64,000 bases of DNA from Vibrio sp. SCSIO 43136 (GTDB taxonomy: Bacteria > Pseudomonadota > Gammaproteobacteria > Enterobacterales > Vibrionaceae), in the NCBI RefSeq assembly GCF_023716565.1, contig NZ_CP071849.1:1364001-1428000 (forward strand), given 5' to 3'. Shown here in pieces: positions 19,780 to 27,575 of this stretch. The notes beneath the pieces are model-generated. The model was not told the DNA's origin. It saw only the letters and a list, made by a program, of their open reading frames with translations, and ran no database searches. Position 1 is the first letter of the stretch, and the number at the start of each line of letters is the position of its first letter. The position numbers and the translations under genes were made by a program.

Positions 19780-20008
19780 TTTCTAATCCTTTTCATTTGT
19801 TGTGTAGGGCATTCAGTTATTACCAGTGCCTCTGAGCTCTTCAGATATTCAGTCTGAGATACTAGGTCAAAGCCGAATTTCGACAATAATCATCTTAAAT
19901 GTGGGTTGCTAGCTCATCCTCCTAAACACTACGCCCTCCCCATTATGACGCATTTTCGTGATCTAAGTCGGTGCAGCACTGGAGTGAGATCACAAAGCAA
20001 CCCAACAA

Positions 20009-20024
20009 TGTGACTGGACGCACA
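20009..20024. promoter_or_regulatory. CRP-like site in the mal control region
   Basis: TGTGACTGGACGCACA matches TGTGA-N6-TCACA at nine of ten conserved bases. CRP control of mal genes is established in enterics and vibrios, and the position in the divergent region fits. Confidence 0.6.
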
Positions 20025-20071
20025 ATTATTGGGCATATTTTTTTGAACTGTGCCCAATAGTGGCTATTCCC

Positions 20072-20092
20072 CCTCCTCCCCCCCTACTCCCC
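20072..20092 (-). promoter_or_regulatory. Tandem MalT-box-like decamers
   Basis: On the minus strand 20072-20081 reads GGGGAGGAGG and 20083-20092 reads GGGGAGTAGG. The first is a perfect and the second a near match to the MalT decamer GGGGA(T/G)GAGG. Two weaker copies, eight of ten, lie at 19912-19921 and 19932-19941. MalT is not encoded in the window. Confidence 0.6.
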
Positions 20093-20193
20093 CTACAACT
20101 TTTTTCAACAGGAGGATGTTTTGATGTTTGAGATCTCGCAAACTGAGCCTATCCGAAATTGGATGGGCACCAGCCCTTTTTCCTAGCCGAGCG

Positions 20194-20273
20194 GATACAT
20201 AGGTGTCATTTAAACGTGAGTGGTATATCTGTACGGGGGAGTACGTTTAAATGACGGCGAGGGAATATGTATC
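20194..20273. repeat. Large two-part inverted repeat upstream of malK
   Basis: Inner arms GTCATTTAAACGT (20205-20217) and ACGTTTAAATGAC (20243-20255) are perfect complements over 13 bases around a 25-base loop. Outer arms GATACATA (20194-20201) and TATGTATC (20266-20273) pair over a further 8 bases. The inner loop contains GTACGGGGGAGTAC. It could be an operator, an RNA leader structure or a remnant of a small mobile element. Confidence 0.75.
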
Positions 20274-20429
20274 TATTGCAATTGGCTAATGTGGGTGGCG
20301 AACAACTCAATCTATTAAACGCCACCCTATTTTTCTTACTTTTACTGTTTCCTACGGTTATTGTTCTCATAAAACACTCTTATAATGTGGACGATAACTG
20401 CTTAAAAAAATCAATCGAGGACGAGCTAA

Positions 20430-21539
20430 ATGGCGAGTGTCACTTTAAAGAACGTTTCTAAAGCTTACGGTGACGTACTGATTTCTAAAAACGTTGATTT
20501 AGATATCAAACAAGGTGAGTTTGTAGTATTCGTTGGCCCATCAGGCTGTGGTAAATCAACCCTACTTCGTTGTATTGCAGGTCTAGAAGACATTACTTCT
20601 GGTGACTTGTACATCGGCGACGAACGTATGAACGACGTTGAGCCTTCTAAACGTGGTGTAGGCATGGTATTCCAGTCTTACGCTCTTTACCCTCACCTAA
20701 ACCTATATGACAACATGTCATTTGGCCTTAAGCTAGCGAAAGCTGACAAAGGCGAAATCGACAAGCGTGTATCGAAAGCCGCTGACATCCTTCAGCTAAC
20801 GCACCTACTAGAGCGCCAACCTAAGGCACTTTCTGGTGGTCAGCGTCAGCGTGTTGCTATCGGTCGTACGCTAGTGTCACAACCAGACGTATTCCTTTTA
20901 GATGAGCCTCTATCTAACCTAGATGCGGCACTACGTGTACAAATGCGTAGCCAAATCACCAAACTTCAACGTCAACTTGGTTGTACCATGATCTACGTAA
21001 CGCACGATCAGGTAGAAGCAATGACGATGGCTGACAAGATTGTGGTACTAGACGCTGGTTTCGTATCGCAAGTGGGCAAACCGCTAGAGCTTTACCACTA
21101 CCCAGAAAACCGTTTTGTTGCAGGCTTCATCGGTTCACCAAAGATGAACTTCATCAGCGTATTCATTGAAGCGGTTGAAGATGAGCGCGTAATGGTTCAG
21201 ATGTCGAACGGCGAAGCATTCTGGATCCCTGTAGACGGTTCAACAGTGACTAAAGGCGACCGTATGTCGCTAGGCATTCGCCCTGAGCATATCATTCACG
21301 TTGACGACGCAGACGGCATGATTGAAGGTGAAATTCAAGTTGTAGAAAAACTGGGTAACGAAACTCAAATCTACCTAAACCTTGAAGATGCTGACGCAGA
21401 CGTTATTTACCGCGCTCCAGATACTCTAGAAGTAGAGCCGGGTGAAAAATACAAGATTGGTATTCCTGCACACCGTTGTCACTTGTTCCACAGCGACGGC
21501 CGTGCTTGTAAGCGCCTTTACAAAGAAAGCGGCGTTTAA
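20430..21539 (+). CDS. malK: Maltose transporter ATP-binding subunit MalK
   Basis: 369 residues (E. coli MalK 371). Walker [10 protein letters not shown] near 36-44, Q-loop [10 protein letters not shown], signature LSGGQ near 134, Walker [14 protein letters not shown] and H-loop [10 protein letters not shown], then the regulatory C-terminal domain from about 240 (LGIRPEHI). It hydrolyses ATP to power MalFG; in E. coli it also binds and restrains MalT, and IIAGlc inhibits it. ATG at 20430 follows CGAGGACGAG. It is transcribed alone, away from malEFG, and ends at a strong terminator. Confidence 0.98.
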   Translation: MASVTLKNVSKAYGDVLISKNVDLDIKQGEFVVFVGPSGCGKSTLLRCIAGLEDITSGDLYIGDERMNDVEPSKRGVGMVFQSYALYPHLNLYDNMSFGLKLAKADKGEIDKRVSKAADILQLTHLLERQPKALSGGQRQRVAIGRTLVSQPDVFLLDEPLSNLDAALRVQMRSQITKLQRQLGCTMIYVTHDQVEAMTMADKIVVLDAGFVSQVGKPLELYHYPENRFVAGFIGSPKMNFISVFIEAVEDERVMVQMSNGEAFWIPVDGSTVTKGDRMSLGIRPEHIIHVDDADGMIEGEIQVVEKLGNETQIYLNLEDADADVIYRAPDTLEVEPGEKYKIGIPAHRCHLFHSDGRACKRLYKESGV

Positions 21540-21596
21540 TTTATCCTTGTGCCAAGGTGACTGTACGGCATTGGCATTTATACCCCTAAGGATCAC

Positions 21597-21624
21597 AAAG
21601 CCCTCATTGCGAGGGCTTTTTTTT
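21597..21624 (+). terminator. malK terminator
   Basis: Stem AAAGCCCTC / GAGGGCTTT with loop ATTGC and a run of T to 21624. Confidence 0.93.
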
Positions 21625-21629
21625 GTTCA

Positions 21630-21806
21630 TCATTCGATGAAGTTGCTCCACTTAATTCGCTCTAGCACTTGGCTGTGAAGCGCCTGATTCGATGACTCTA
21701 TATGCCAATAGAAATCAGATATCCAAGCACTAACGGGATTCGGTTTGTGTGCCTGACTGGACGTTGAGTGACTCGCTTCTGCGGCCGAGCGCTTATTTTT
21801 ATCCAC
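21630..21806 (-). CDS. Small putative protein at the end of the curlin operon
   Basis: A GTG at 21804-21806 lies six bases behind a perfect AAGGAGG, giving a 58-residue hydrophilic protein with several Trp and aromatic residues near its C-terminus. It overlaps another possible frame (GTG at 21908-21910, 70 residues) that starts just after the upstream gene's stop. I favour this one because of the ribosome-binding site. No family recognised and no signal peptide. Being last in the csgBA strand suggests a curli-related role, but that is only by position. Confidence 0.4.
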   Translation of the reverse strand: MDKNKRSAAEASHSTSSQAHKPNPVSAWISDFYWHIESSNQALHSQVLERIKWSNFIE

Positions 21807-21913
21807 CGTCTCCTCCTTACAATGGCTGCGCTTTGTGCGGCAATACCACAAAGTAAGCATAGTCGTGAAACAGAGATAACGCTGAATAATTTGAAGTGAG
21901 TTTTTCTCACTGA

Positions 21914-22255
21914 TTAAGGGCTAGGTAACACCATACAGTCGTGGTCAACATAAAACGAACTAGACTCTTGTGACTGCGTAGAAATGAATGTCACCTTAAC
22001 TGGGGCGTTAACACTACTCACACGGTAGTTGAGCGATGCGCTTGGCCTTGCAGTCAAACGAACCGTATTATTGCCACCATCAAGCACTTCGACTGTGCCT
22101 TGGAATTCATAGCTAGCAATCGTTAGTGCAAGCGACGTGGCGCTCTTTTCACACACCAATTCTGGATCAACCGTTGGAGTAAGGTTATCGGCATTTGTGT
22201 ACACCGATAAATTAGCGGTGCAGAGCACCGCTAATAGTTTGACAATATTTTTCAT
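21914..22255 (-). CDS. Secreted small protein, possible CsgC/CsgH-type curli factor
   Basis: 113 residues with a signal peptide (about 1-22) and a mature part of alternating hydrophobic strands, suggesting a small beta-sandwich, with two Cys (35 and 107) that could form a disulfide. It starts ten bases after the csgA-like stop, so it is in the same transcript. In other bacteria a small periplasmic beta-sandwich protein (CsgC or CsgH) next to csgBA prevents premature curlin aggregation. I see no clear sequence match to either, so this is a positional and fold-level guess. Confidence 0.6.
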   Translation of the reverse strand: MKNIVKLLAVLCTANLSVYTNADNLTPTVDPELVCEKSATSLALTIASYEFQGTVEVLDGGNNTVRLTARPSASLNYRVSSVNAPVKVTFISTQSQESSSFYVDHDCMVLPSP

Positions 22256-22265
22256 AAGCTGAAAG

Positions 22266-23159
22266 TTATTGCTGGGTTACAACTACAAAGTTGTTATTTG
22301 CACCATCACCTGTAACTGAAACATAGTCATCCTGCCACTGGCTCAAGTACACATTGTTGTTGCTACTGTTGTCAGTTAAATTCACGATGGCTTCAGAGCT
22401 ATCTTGGTATTGATTCGCCATAATGAAGTTACCATCACTGCCGTCGGTGATATCAACATCTACGCTGCCTTCTTCACCCCATTGATTGGTGTATACGGTG
22501 TTATCATCACTGTTACTAATGAAGGTATTAGACACATTACTATCGTATAGACCTACCGTACTCGCATCGTTCATCAATGTATGTACTGTGTTTCCATCAC
22601 CGTTAGATACAACGATGATCGCTTGGTTGCCATCACTACCGCCATTAGCAAACGTTGACGAGGTGGTGTTGTCATTACCAGAAACACTAGTAAAGGCGTA
22701 GTTTCTGTCTGAGCCACCGTTAGCAAAAACGGACGAGTCGTTATCGTTACCCACCTGCCAAACCGTCATATTGTTAAGTCGAGAGCTATTTTCAGCAGAG
22801 ATGATTTGAGCTTCGTTTCCAGTACCTGATTGATAGATGTTTGAGTACTCAGTCGCACCATCTGAATCGATCAATGCCTCATTTGCCTCACCAAATTGGC
22901 TGATTATCATAACGGAGTTGTCATCAGCTCGGTTAGTTTTCACTTGTGCTTCGTTTGCCCCCGCATCACCCGTTGAGTATTGATATACCGAAATGTACGA
23001 GTCATCACCTGTTCCCAACTGAATGTCAGTCACATTGTCTGGTTGAAGCGTATCTAGTTGAACACCATCTGCATTCTCTAGGTCAAGAAGACCATTTGCG
23101 AGCGCACCACCCGAGAATAGTACTGAAGTAATCGCAACACTTATCGCTAACTTGTTCAT
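22266..23159 (-). CDS. csgA: CsgA-like major curlin
   Basis: 297 residues: signal peptide to about residue 21 (GGALA), then many imperfect curlin repeats of roughly 20 residues built on N-x-A/V...Q...G-x-x-N (NSVMIISQFGEANEALI, NFIMANQYQDSSEAIVN, NNVYLSQWQDDYVSV). Such repeats stack into the beta-helical amyloid of curli fibres outside the cell. It is longer than E. coli CsgA (151), with about twice as many repeats, and very acidic (Asp/Asn rich). Two copies of ANGGSD lie in adjacent repeats. It follows csgB on the same strand after 143 bases. Confidence 0.87.
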   Translation of the reverse strand: MNKLAISVAITSVLFSGGALANGLLDLENADGVQLDTLQPDNVTDIQLGTGDDSYISVYQYSTGDAGANEAQVKTNRADDNSVMIISQFGEANEALIDSDGATEYSNIYQSGTGNEAQIISAENSSRLNNMTVWQVGNDNDSSVFANGGSDRNYAFTSVSGNDNTTSSTFANGGSDGNQAIIVVSNGDGNTVHTLMNDASTVGLYDSNVSNTFISNSDDNTVYTNQWGEEGSVDVDITDGSDGNFIMANQYQDSSEAIVNLTDNSSNNNVYLSQWQDDYVSVTGDGANNNFVVVTQQ

Positions 23160-23302
23160 AATTTGTTTCCTTCAATTTGTATCCATTGAACAATTACTAT
23201 CTAGGTATAACTCGCTGCTACAAGCTTCGTTATACTGCTTCATACGTTTACCGCTGCGTATGTGTTTCTAATGCCTGGGATGCCAGACAAACCAAATTTG
23301 GG

Positions 23303-23965
23303 TCAATTGACGTTAAAGTCTCTGTTCATGTGATTGATGATCACTATGCCCTCTCCTCCTGTCTGATTGACGTCGAAAGAGGCATTGGCAGAGTCATAAA
23401 TCGCTGCCACATTGCCATCGCCCGTTTGGGAGATGCTCCACTCACTTGAGCCATTCGCTTCGCCAACACAGCGAGTTCTATGGAGTTCACACTGTTTTAG
23501 GATGGCAACATTGTTGTTGCCTTCTTGACTCACGTACCCAGTGTGCCCTTCGCCCCACTGCTCGATATAAGCTAGGTTATTGGTCGAGGCCTGATTGCTA
23601 CTGCCTTGATTCACTATGGCGGTGTTTTCCACCCCTTTTTGGCGAATATAAGCTCGATTGGCGATGGTATTGGTTTGCGACACCTGCGCTGCGTTCCCAC
23701 TGCCCACCTGACGGACGATAACCGAACCATAACGAGCCCCATTAAGTTGCACGTCGCTGTAGTTGCCTGAATCCAATTCTCCAGCGAGAGATTTAAGCGC
23801 CTCTACGTCAGCAATGATGGATTCACCTGAGTCGCCAAACTCCCCTAGCCCCAAATCACCAACATCAAAACGTGGTTGATGAGCAGCACCTACTCCGAAA
23901 CTCACCATAGTGACTGCAAACGTTAAAGCAGAGGTTGTCATGTATTTACCTGAGTGTAATTTCAT
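23303..23965 (-). CDS. csgB: CsgB-like minor curlin / nucleator
   Basis: From ATG at 23965 (behind CAGGACG) the protein has 220 residues; an upstream start at 24034 is possible but has poor support. Signal segment to about residue 27, a linker of about 55 residues, then curlin repeats (GSVIVRQVGSGNAAQVSQTN, NRAYIRQKGVENTAIVNQGS, NLAYIEQWGEGHTGYVSQEG, NNVAILKQ, WSISQTGDGNVAAI). The Arg/Lys in the repeats and its place before the major curlin fit the nucleator CsgB, which seeds CsgA at the outer membrane. A Cys pair (KQCELHRTRC) in one repeat is unusual. Confidence 0.83.
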   Translation of the reverse strand: MKLHSGKYMTTSALTFAVTMVSFGVGAAHQPRFDVGDLGLGEFGDSGESIIADVEALKSLAGELDSGNYSDVQLNGARYGSVIVRQVGSGNAAQVSQTNTIANRAYIRQKGVENTAIVNQGSSNQASTNNLAYIEQWGEGHTGYVSQEGNNNVAILKQCELHRTRCVGEANGSSEWSISQTGDGNVAAIYDSANASFDVNQTGGEGIVIINHMNRDFNVN

Positions 23966-24319
23966 CGTCCTGACCTGCTGTCTCTTCTCGTTTGAACCTG
24001 TAAAAAGTATCGATGAGCGCTCCATTTGCCTCAATAAACTTTAATAAGAAATGAAACTAAACTTTTACAATATTTTTTAATTAAAAGCTCACCCCAACCT
24101 AATTCAATACTATGATTTTTATTTAACCCTACTAAACCAAAGAACCAGAAAATAAATTTAAATACAATAAAAACAATTATTAACGATTACAACCTCGCAC
24201 TCCCAACTCTCTCTCACAATTGAGAATCAACATAGAACCTCCATTTGAGCCTATAAACAAAGTATGGATATTGAGCCAAAATCAATAGCAGTAGATAAGG
24301 GTGAACTAAAGGAAGGAAG
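23966..24319. promoter_or_regulatory. Divergent csgBA / csgEFG promoter region
   Basis: A 354-base gene-free stretch between divergent curli transcripts. Around 24050-24180 it is very AT-rich, as in the enterobacterial csg intergenic region that binds global regulators and CsgD. I cannot assign individual sites. Confidence 0.55.
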
Positions 24320-24817
24320 ATGGTGTTCATGGGGTTGAGAGCAAGGTTTTTCGCAGTCGCCGTCTGCGCAGTTGTCGCTTTTACCGAGGCAAGCTTTGCG
24401 GCAACCAAAAGTACGGGTGTCGAGGAGAGTAAGCCACTCGAAAACGGTCCAGCATTGGAAGATAAAAGTGCTCCAGCCTTTCACGACTTTACTGAAGTTG
24501 GTGGTTTGATCATTGATAGAACAATGACTCGTCTCGGCGAAGATTTCTACGATGCATTTACACTCAAAATGAATGAGAAATACGACAGCTTGAGCGAAAA
24601 CCTAACCGTCAAAGAGAGAGCAACAGCACTCTCGGGCAGCATCATTTCGGTCACCCACCGCAACAAGATCATCTATAGAACCGCACTTTCGCCGGGCAGA
24701 CGTCAAGCGGAAGAAAAAGCAGACCAAGCGCTTAGAAGTGTTAGCGCCCATATAATCCGTTGGGAAGCCGAACGCCTATTCCAAGACACGTTCGACCTCG
24801 ACCACGATGAAATATAA
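24320..24817 (+). CDS. csgE: Curli secretion specificity factor CsgE
   Basis: 165 residues with a signal peptide (about 1-28). The core LIIDRTMTRLGEDFYDAF... and LTVKERATALSGSIISVTHRNKIIYRTAL is the CsgE signature, and the C-terminal part has the conserved acidic end. CsgE is a periplasmic adaptor that caps the CsgG channel and delivers CsgA. ATG follows AAAGGAAGG. The next gene's frame begins before this one ends, and csgE, csgF and csgG are an operon. Confidence 0.93.
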   Translation: MVFMGLRARFFAVAVCAVVAFTEASFAATKSTGVEESKPLENGPALEDKSAPAFHDFTEVGGLIIDRTMTRLGEDFYDAFTLKMNEKYDSLSENLTVKERATALSGSIISVTHRNKIIYRTALSPGRRQAEEKADQALRSVSAHIIRWEAERLFQDTFDLDHDEI

Positions 24818-24827
24818 AGAGGCAAGG

Positions 24828-25241
24828 ATGAAAACTGTTAAACCTTACATAACAGCAAGTATCGGGTTGATTCTTATGGTTGGAAGCGTCTCCGCAACCG
24901 AGCTCACCTACAAACCGGTCAACCCAAGCTTTGGTGGTAATGCCCTAAACTCAACTCATCTCTTTGGCGTTGCCAATGCGATTAACGACTTTAAGGGGCC
25001 AGACAATAGTTCTCCATTTGAACAAGAAAGTGCGTTAGATCGCCTCGCTTCAAGCTTAGAATCACGCTTAATAAGCCAGTTACTCGCAGACGTGGGGAAC
25101 GGGAATACCGGGCAACTAGAAACCGACGACTTTTTCTTGAATATCATCGATACCGACGGTGTGCTAACTGTGCAGATCGTCGATAAGATTTCCGGTGAAT
25201 CGACAGAGATACAAGTCTCCGGGCTCAACCCTGACCTATAA
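24828..25241 (+). CDS. csgF: Curli assembly factor CsgF
   Basis: 137 residues from ATG 24828 (behind AGAGGCAAGG; a start at 24807 would overlap csgE). Signal peptide to about residue 23 (SVSA), then the diagnostic CsgF N-terminus TELTYKPVNPSFGGNALN and STHLFGVANAIND. CsgF binds the outer lip of CsgG at the cell surface and positions CsgB. It is followed ten bases later by csgG. Confidence 0.95.
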   Translation: MKTVKPYITASIGLILMVGSVSATELTYKPVNPSFGGNALNSTHLFGVANAINDFKGPDNSSPFEQESALDRLASSLESRLISQLLADVGNGNTGQLETDDFFLNIIDTDGVLTVQIVDKISGESTEIQVSGLNPDL

Positions 25242-25251
25242 GGAGCAAGTA

Positions 25252-26088
25252 ATGAAAGCACTACTATTGAGCTTGAGCCTAATGGTCTTATCTGGATGCA
25301 CTACCAGCTTAGCTATTCCAGAACCCGACAGAAATCCAACGTTGATGCCTCGGGGCGCAACCTATCTCGATTTGGTCGCTTTACCTCGGCCTAAAGGTAG
25401 AATTTTAGTCTCGGTTTATGACTTTAGAGATCAAACGGGGCAATACAAGCCATCACCCAACAGTAATTTCTCTACTGCCGTACCTCAAGGCGGAACAGCG
25501 TTGTTAACCAATTCGTTACTTGATTCAAATTGGTTTGTTCCGTTAGAACGTGAAGGGTTACAAAACTTACTGACAGAGCGCAAAATCATCCGCGCCGCCC
25601 AAAAGAAAGATAAGCATACAACCAACCATGGGGATGATTTGTCGTCACTAAGTTCTGCCAATATAGTGATTGAAGGCGGTATCGTGGCCTACGACTCAAA
25701 TATACGTACGGGAGGCGTAGGAGCAAGATATTTGGGCGTAGGTACATCTGGGCAGTATCGTACCGACCAAGTCACGGTAAACCTAAGGGCGGTCGATGTC
25801 CGAAGCGGTAAGATACTGCTTAGCATAACCACCAGCAAAACCATCTACTCCCACGAGTTAACCGCAGGTGCGTTCCGATTTATAGAATATAAAGAATTGC
25901 TTGAAGCTGAATTGGGATACACCCATAACGAGCCCGTGAATATCGCAATGATGTCCGCCATCGATGCTGCTGTGATTCACTTGGTGGTCAAAGGGATTGA
26001 AGTCGGCTTGTGGCGTCCACAACTTAAAGATTATCTGAGCAATCCAATTTTCCAGCGTTACTCACAGCAAAAGCAGCAGATCTTATAG
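25252..26088 (+). CDS. csgG: Curli secretion channel lipoprotein CsgG
   Basis: 278 residues from ATG 25252, which follows AAGGAGCAAGTA. The lipobox LSGC puts the acylated Cys at 16. Conserved CsgG stretches: GRILVSVYDFRDQTGQYKPSP, SNWFVPLEREGLQNLLTERKIIR, IVIEGGIVAYDSN, VTVNLRAVDVRSGKIL and the C-terminal helix ending GLWRPQL. CsgG forms the nonameric outer-membrane pore through which curlins are secreted. It is the last gene before a strong terminator. Confidence 0.96.
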   Translation: MKALLLSLSLMVLSGCTTSLAIPEPDRNPTLMPRGATYLDLVALPRPKGRILVSVYDFRDQTGQYKPSPNSNFSTAVPQGGTALLTNSLLDSNWFVPLEREGLQNLLTERKIIRAAQKKDKHTTNHGDDLSSLSSANIVIEGGIVAYDSNIRTGGVGARYLGVGTSGQYRTDQVTVNLRAVDVRSGKILLSITTSKTIYSHELTAGAFRFIEYKELLEAELGYTHNEPVNIAMMSAIDAAVIHLVVKGIEVGLWRPQLKDYLSNPIFQRYSQQKQQIL

Positions 26089-26132
26089 ATGCAACGCCCC
26101 AGGTATTGTTCTTTCAAGATAGTTTGTTCAGA

Positions 26133-26162
26133 AAATGCCAGCTAACGATAGCTGGCATTTTT
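26133..26162 (+). terminator. csgEFG terminator
   Basis: Stem AAATGCCAGCT / AGCTGGCATTT with a 6-base loop followed by TT. Confidence 0.88.
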
Positions 26163-26221
26163 GTGCCTTTAAGTGCCCTTAAAACAAGTTTGATAAGGGT
26201 TAAATTAAAAGTAGAGGACAT

Positions 26222-26250
26222 AAAAACAGAGGGCGCATCATGCGCCCTCT
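26222..26250 (-). terminator. Terminator of the CsgD-like gene
   Basis: Stem AGAGGGCGCA / TGCGCCCTCT with a 3-base loop. On the minus strand it continues as GTTTTTA. Confidence 0.85.
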
Positions 26251-26274
26251 ACTAGGATGGTACTTGCTATCAAC

Positions 26275-26961
26275 TTAGGCGCGCTCAATAAACTCTTCGC
26301 TGCCAATATTCTCTTTCACCCACAGTAGTGCTTGCAGGCGATTTTTCACTTTGATCTTCTTAAACGCATTATGTAGATGAGTTTTTACGGTGTTTTCACT
26401 CACAAACAGTGCGTCGGCAATTTCTATATTTGATGCGCCCTCACCAAGCATTTTAATGATCTGTTGCTCACGCTTGGTCAAGACGGCGTAATCTGAAGTG
26501 GTGCTCGAACCTTGTCGGTTACGGTAAAACTTAATGTATTCATGAGTCAGCTTGCGGCTCAGCCACAGCTCGCCCTCTAAAATAGCGTCTATCCCTTGAA
26601 TAAGCGTCTCTAACGAATCCGTGGCATAAAATACGCCCACTAAATTACGCCATTTGAGCACTTCCTTGCAGTGAACCTCACTTTGGCAGTTGAGAAGAAC
26701 TTCTTTCACATCAGGGAAAAACTGTGAACGAAATTCATAATAAGTGTCGATGGTTTCTCCTTTGCAGGAGGATAAATCAATAAGCACTATCTCAGGCAGC
26801 GCATCCGCCGAGTAGTAGCGAGACTCCACCAATTTATCGGGTGAAACGAGTTTAATCGTTAAGTGTGTTTCCTTTTCAATCGACTCTTTTAGCAGCATAG
26901 ACTGAAGACTATTATCAGCTAAAAGTACAGCACGAACATTGGATGAGGTATCCAGATTCAT
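26275..26961 (-). CDS. csgD: CsgD/VpsT-family LuxR-type regulator of curli
   Basis: 228 residues from ATG 26961, which sits seven bases behind AAGGAG. An atypical receiver (about 9-125; VLIDLSS in place of the usual acidic pocket) is joined to a LuxR helix-turn-helix (about 155-215; LTKREQQIIKMLGEGASNIEIADALFVSENTVKTHL). W133-L-S-R136 matches the W[FLM][TS]R motif by which VpsT of V. cholerae binds cyclic di-GMP, whereas E. coli CsgD has YFTR. It lies convergent to csgEFG and should activate the curli genes when cyclic di-GMP is high. Confidence 0.88.
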   Translation of the reverse strand: MNLDTSSNVRAVLLADNSLQSMLLKESIEKETHLTIKLVSPDKLVESRYYSADALPEIVLIDLSSCKGETIDTYYEFRSQFFPDVKEVLLNCQSEVHCKEVLKWRNLVGVFYATDSLETLIQGIDAILEGELWLSRKLTHEYIKFYRNRQGSSTTSDYAVLTKREQQIIKMLGEGASNIEIADALFVSENTVKTHLHNAFKKIKVKNRLQALLWVKENIGSEEFIERA

Positions 26962-27150
26962 TGCAAACTCCTTGTCGTCCAACTGAAGACCTAGATAGCA
27001 TTGCCTCGTTAATTAAGAAGGTCAACCGGGTGAAATCGATTGCATTTTCGCCAAACCACTCTGTAAATGATAATTTTATAAGTTATCAATCGCTTAACTA
27101 GGCTTTCTTAGAAATGAGAATTTCACTCTTATGGTGCAATTCTTAAGGAT

Positions 27151-27176
27151 AAGAAAAGGGGCGCATTGCACCCCTT
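27151..27176 (-). terminator. Original terminator of the gene interrupted by the island
   Basis: AAGGGG / CCCCTT stem with GC / GC continuing after a mismatch. The minus strand continues TTTTCTT. It lies just beyond the AKTETPVH-stop remnant at 27205 and so probably belonged to the 66-codon gene whose body is now at 31718-31918. Confidence 0.65.
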
Positions 27177-27204
27177 GGAATAGATGTCTCACTAATTGGT
27201 ACGA

Positions 27205-27231
27205 TCAGTGAACTGGAGTCTCAGTTTTTGC
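27205..27231 (-). repeat. Left attachment-site remnant (old 3' end of the target gene)
   Basis: Read on the minus strand it encodes AKTETPVH followed by TGA, the same C-terminus as the gene at 31718. AGTGAAC is identical in both copies and could contain the crossover. Immediately downstream on that strand is a terminator, so this is likely the displaced native 3' end. Confidence 0.8.
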
Positions 27232-27474
27232 CTACATCCACCAAAGGTCATAGAGCTAATTGATAGTAAGACAAGAACTCTAATCGACGAAGAAGATATC
27301 AAGGTAATAACAGGCACTTACCTATTCGATATGGATGACGTGTTGTACCTAGTAGAGATCAGACGACTACCGGGTAAGAAGCTGGTAGTCGTGACAGAGA
27401 ACCACACTTTCGAAGCACTTGAGAGTGACATTAAAGTCTATGGCCGTGTGGCTATAGAGATGAGCAAACGATAA
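27208..27474 (+). pseudogene. Truncated phage-repressor-like (S24-type) C-terminal domain
   Basis: An open frame of 88 codons from a GTG inside the attachment remnant; a TTG at 27196 is also in frame, but neither has a convincing ribosome-binding site. The part after residue 30 reads like the C-terminal half of a phage CI/LexA-type S24 domain: TYLFDMDDVLYLVEIRRLPG, KKLVVVTEN and VYGRVAIEM follow the family's strand order. The position of the catalytic Lys is occupied by Glu or Ile, and the N-terminal DNA-binding half is absent. I take it as a remnant of the element's repressor. It could instead be a small intact protein of unknown role. Confidence 0.45.
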
Positions 27475-27575
27475 GTAACTGGATGAATACTCAGTTTATT
27501 CGCATAGCGTGCGTTTGATATTATACCTCTGGATCAAAACTCAAATAATCAGACGGTTAGGAAGGAATCAATACT

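Larger units (their letters stand above)
19780..20429. promoter_or_regulatory. Divergent malE-malK control region
   Basis: This 650-base region lies between two divergent mal genes. It contains MalT-box-like decamers (19912-19921, 19932-19941, 20072-20081, 20083-20092), a CRP-like site (20009-20024), a large inverted repeat (20194-20273), and a TATAAT at 20381-20386 that could be the malK -10 element with TTATTG 17 bases upstream. The layout resembles the E. coli malEp-malKp region, where MalT and CRP act together. Confidence 0.75.

Noticed and set aside
20267..20461. 64-codon ORF with a hydrophobic segment overlapping the malK start, possible leader peptide
   Set aside because: It lies partly upstream of the likely malK promoter and overlaps malK in another frame. 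A GAGGGA before the ATG is the only support.
21698..21910. 70-codon ORF starting GTG after the 113-residue secreted protein
   Set aside because: Very basic, no good ribosome-binding site; it overlaps the 58-codon frame that has a perfect AAGGAGG.
23966..24034. Extended N-terminus of the CsgB-like protein
   Set aside because: The extension hides the signal peptide; the ATG at 23965 has a ribosome-binding site and exposes it.
24214..24484. Reverse ORFs across the csgE start
   Set aside because: Shadows of csgE and its promoter; no domains and no ribosome-binding site.
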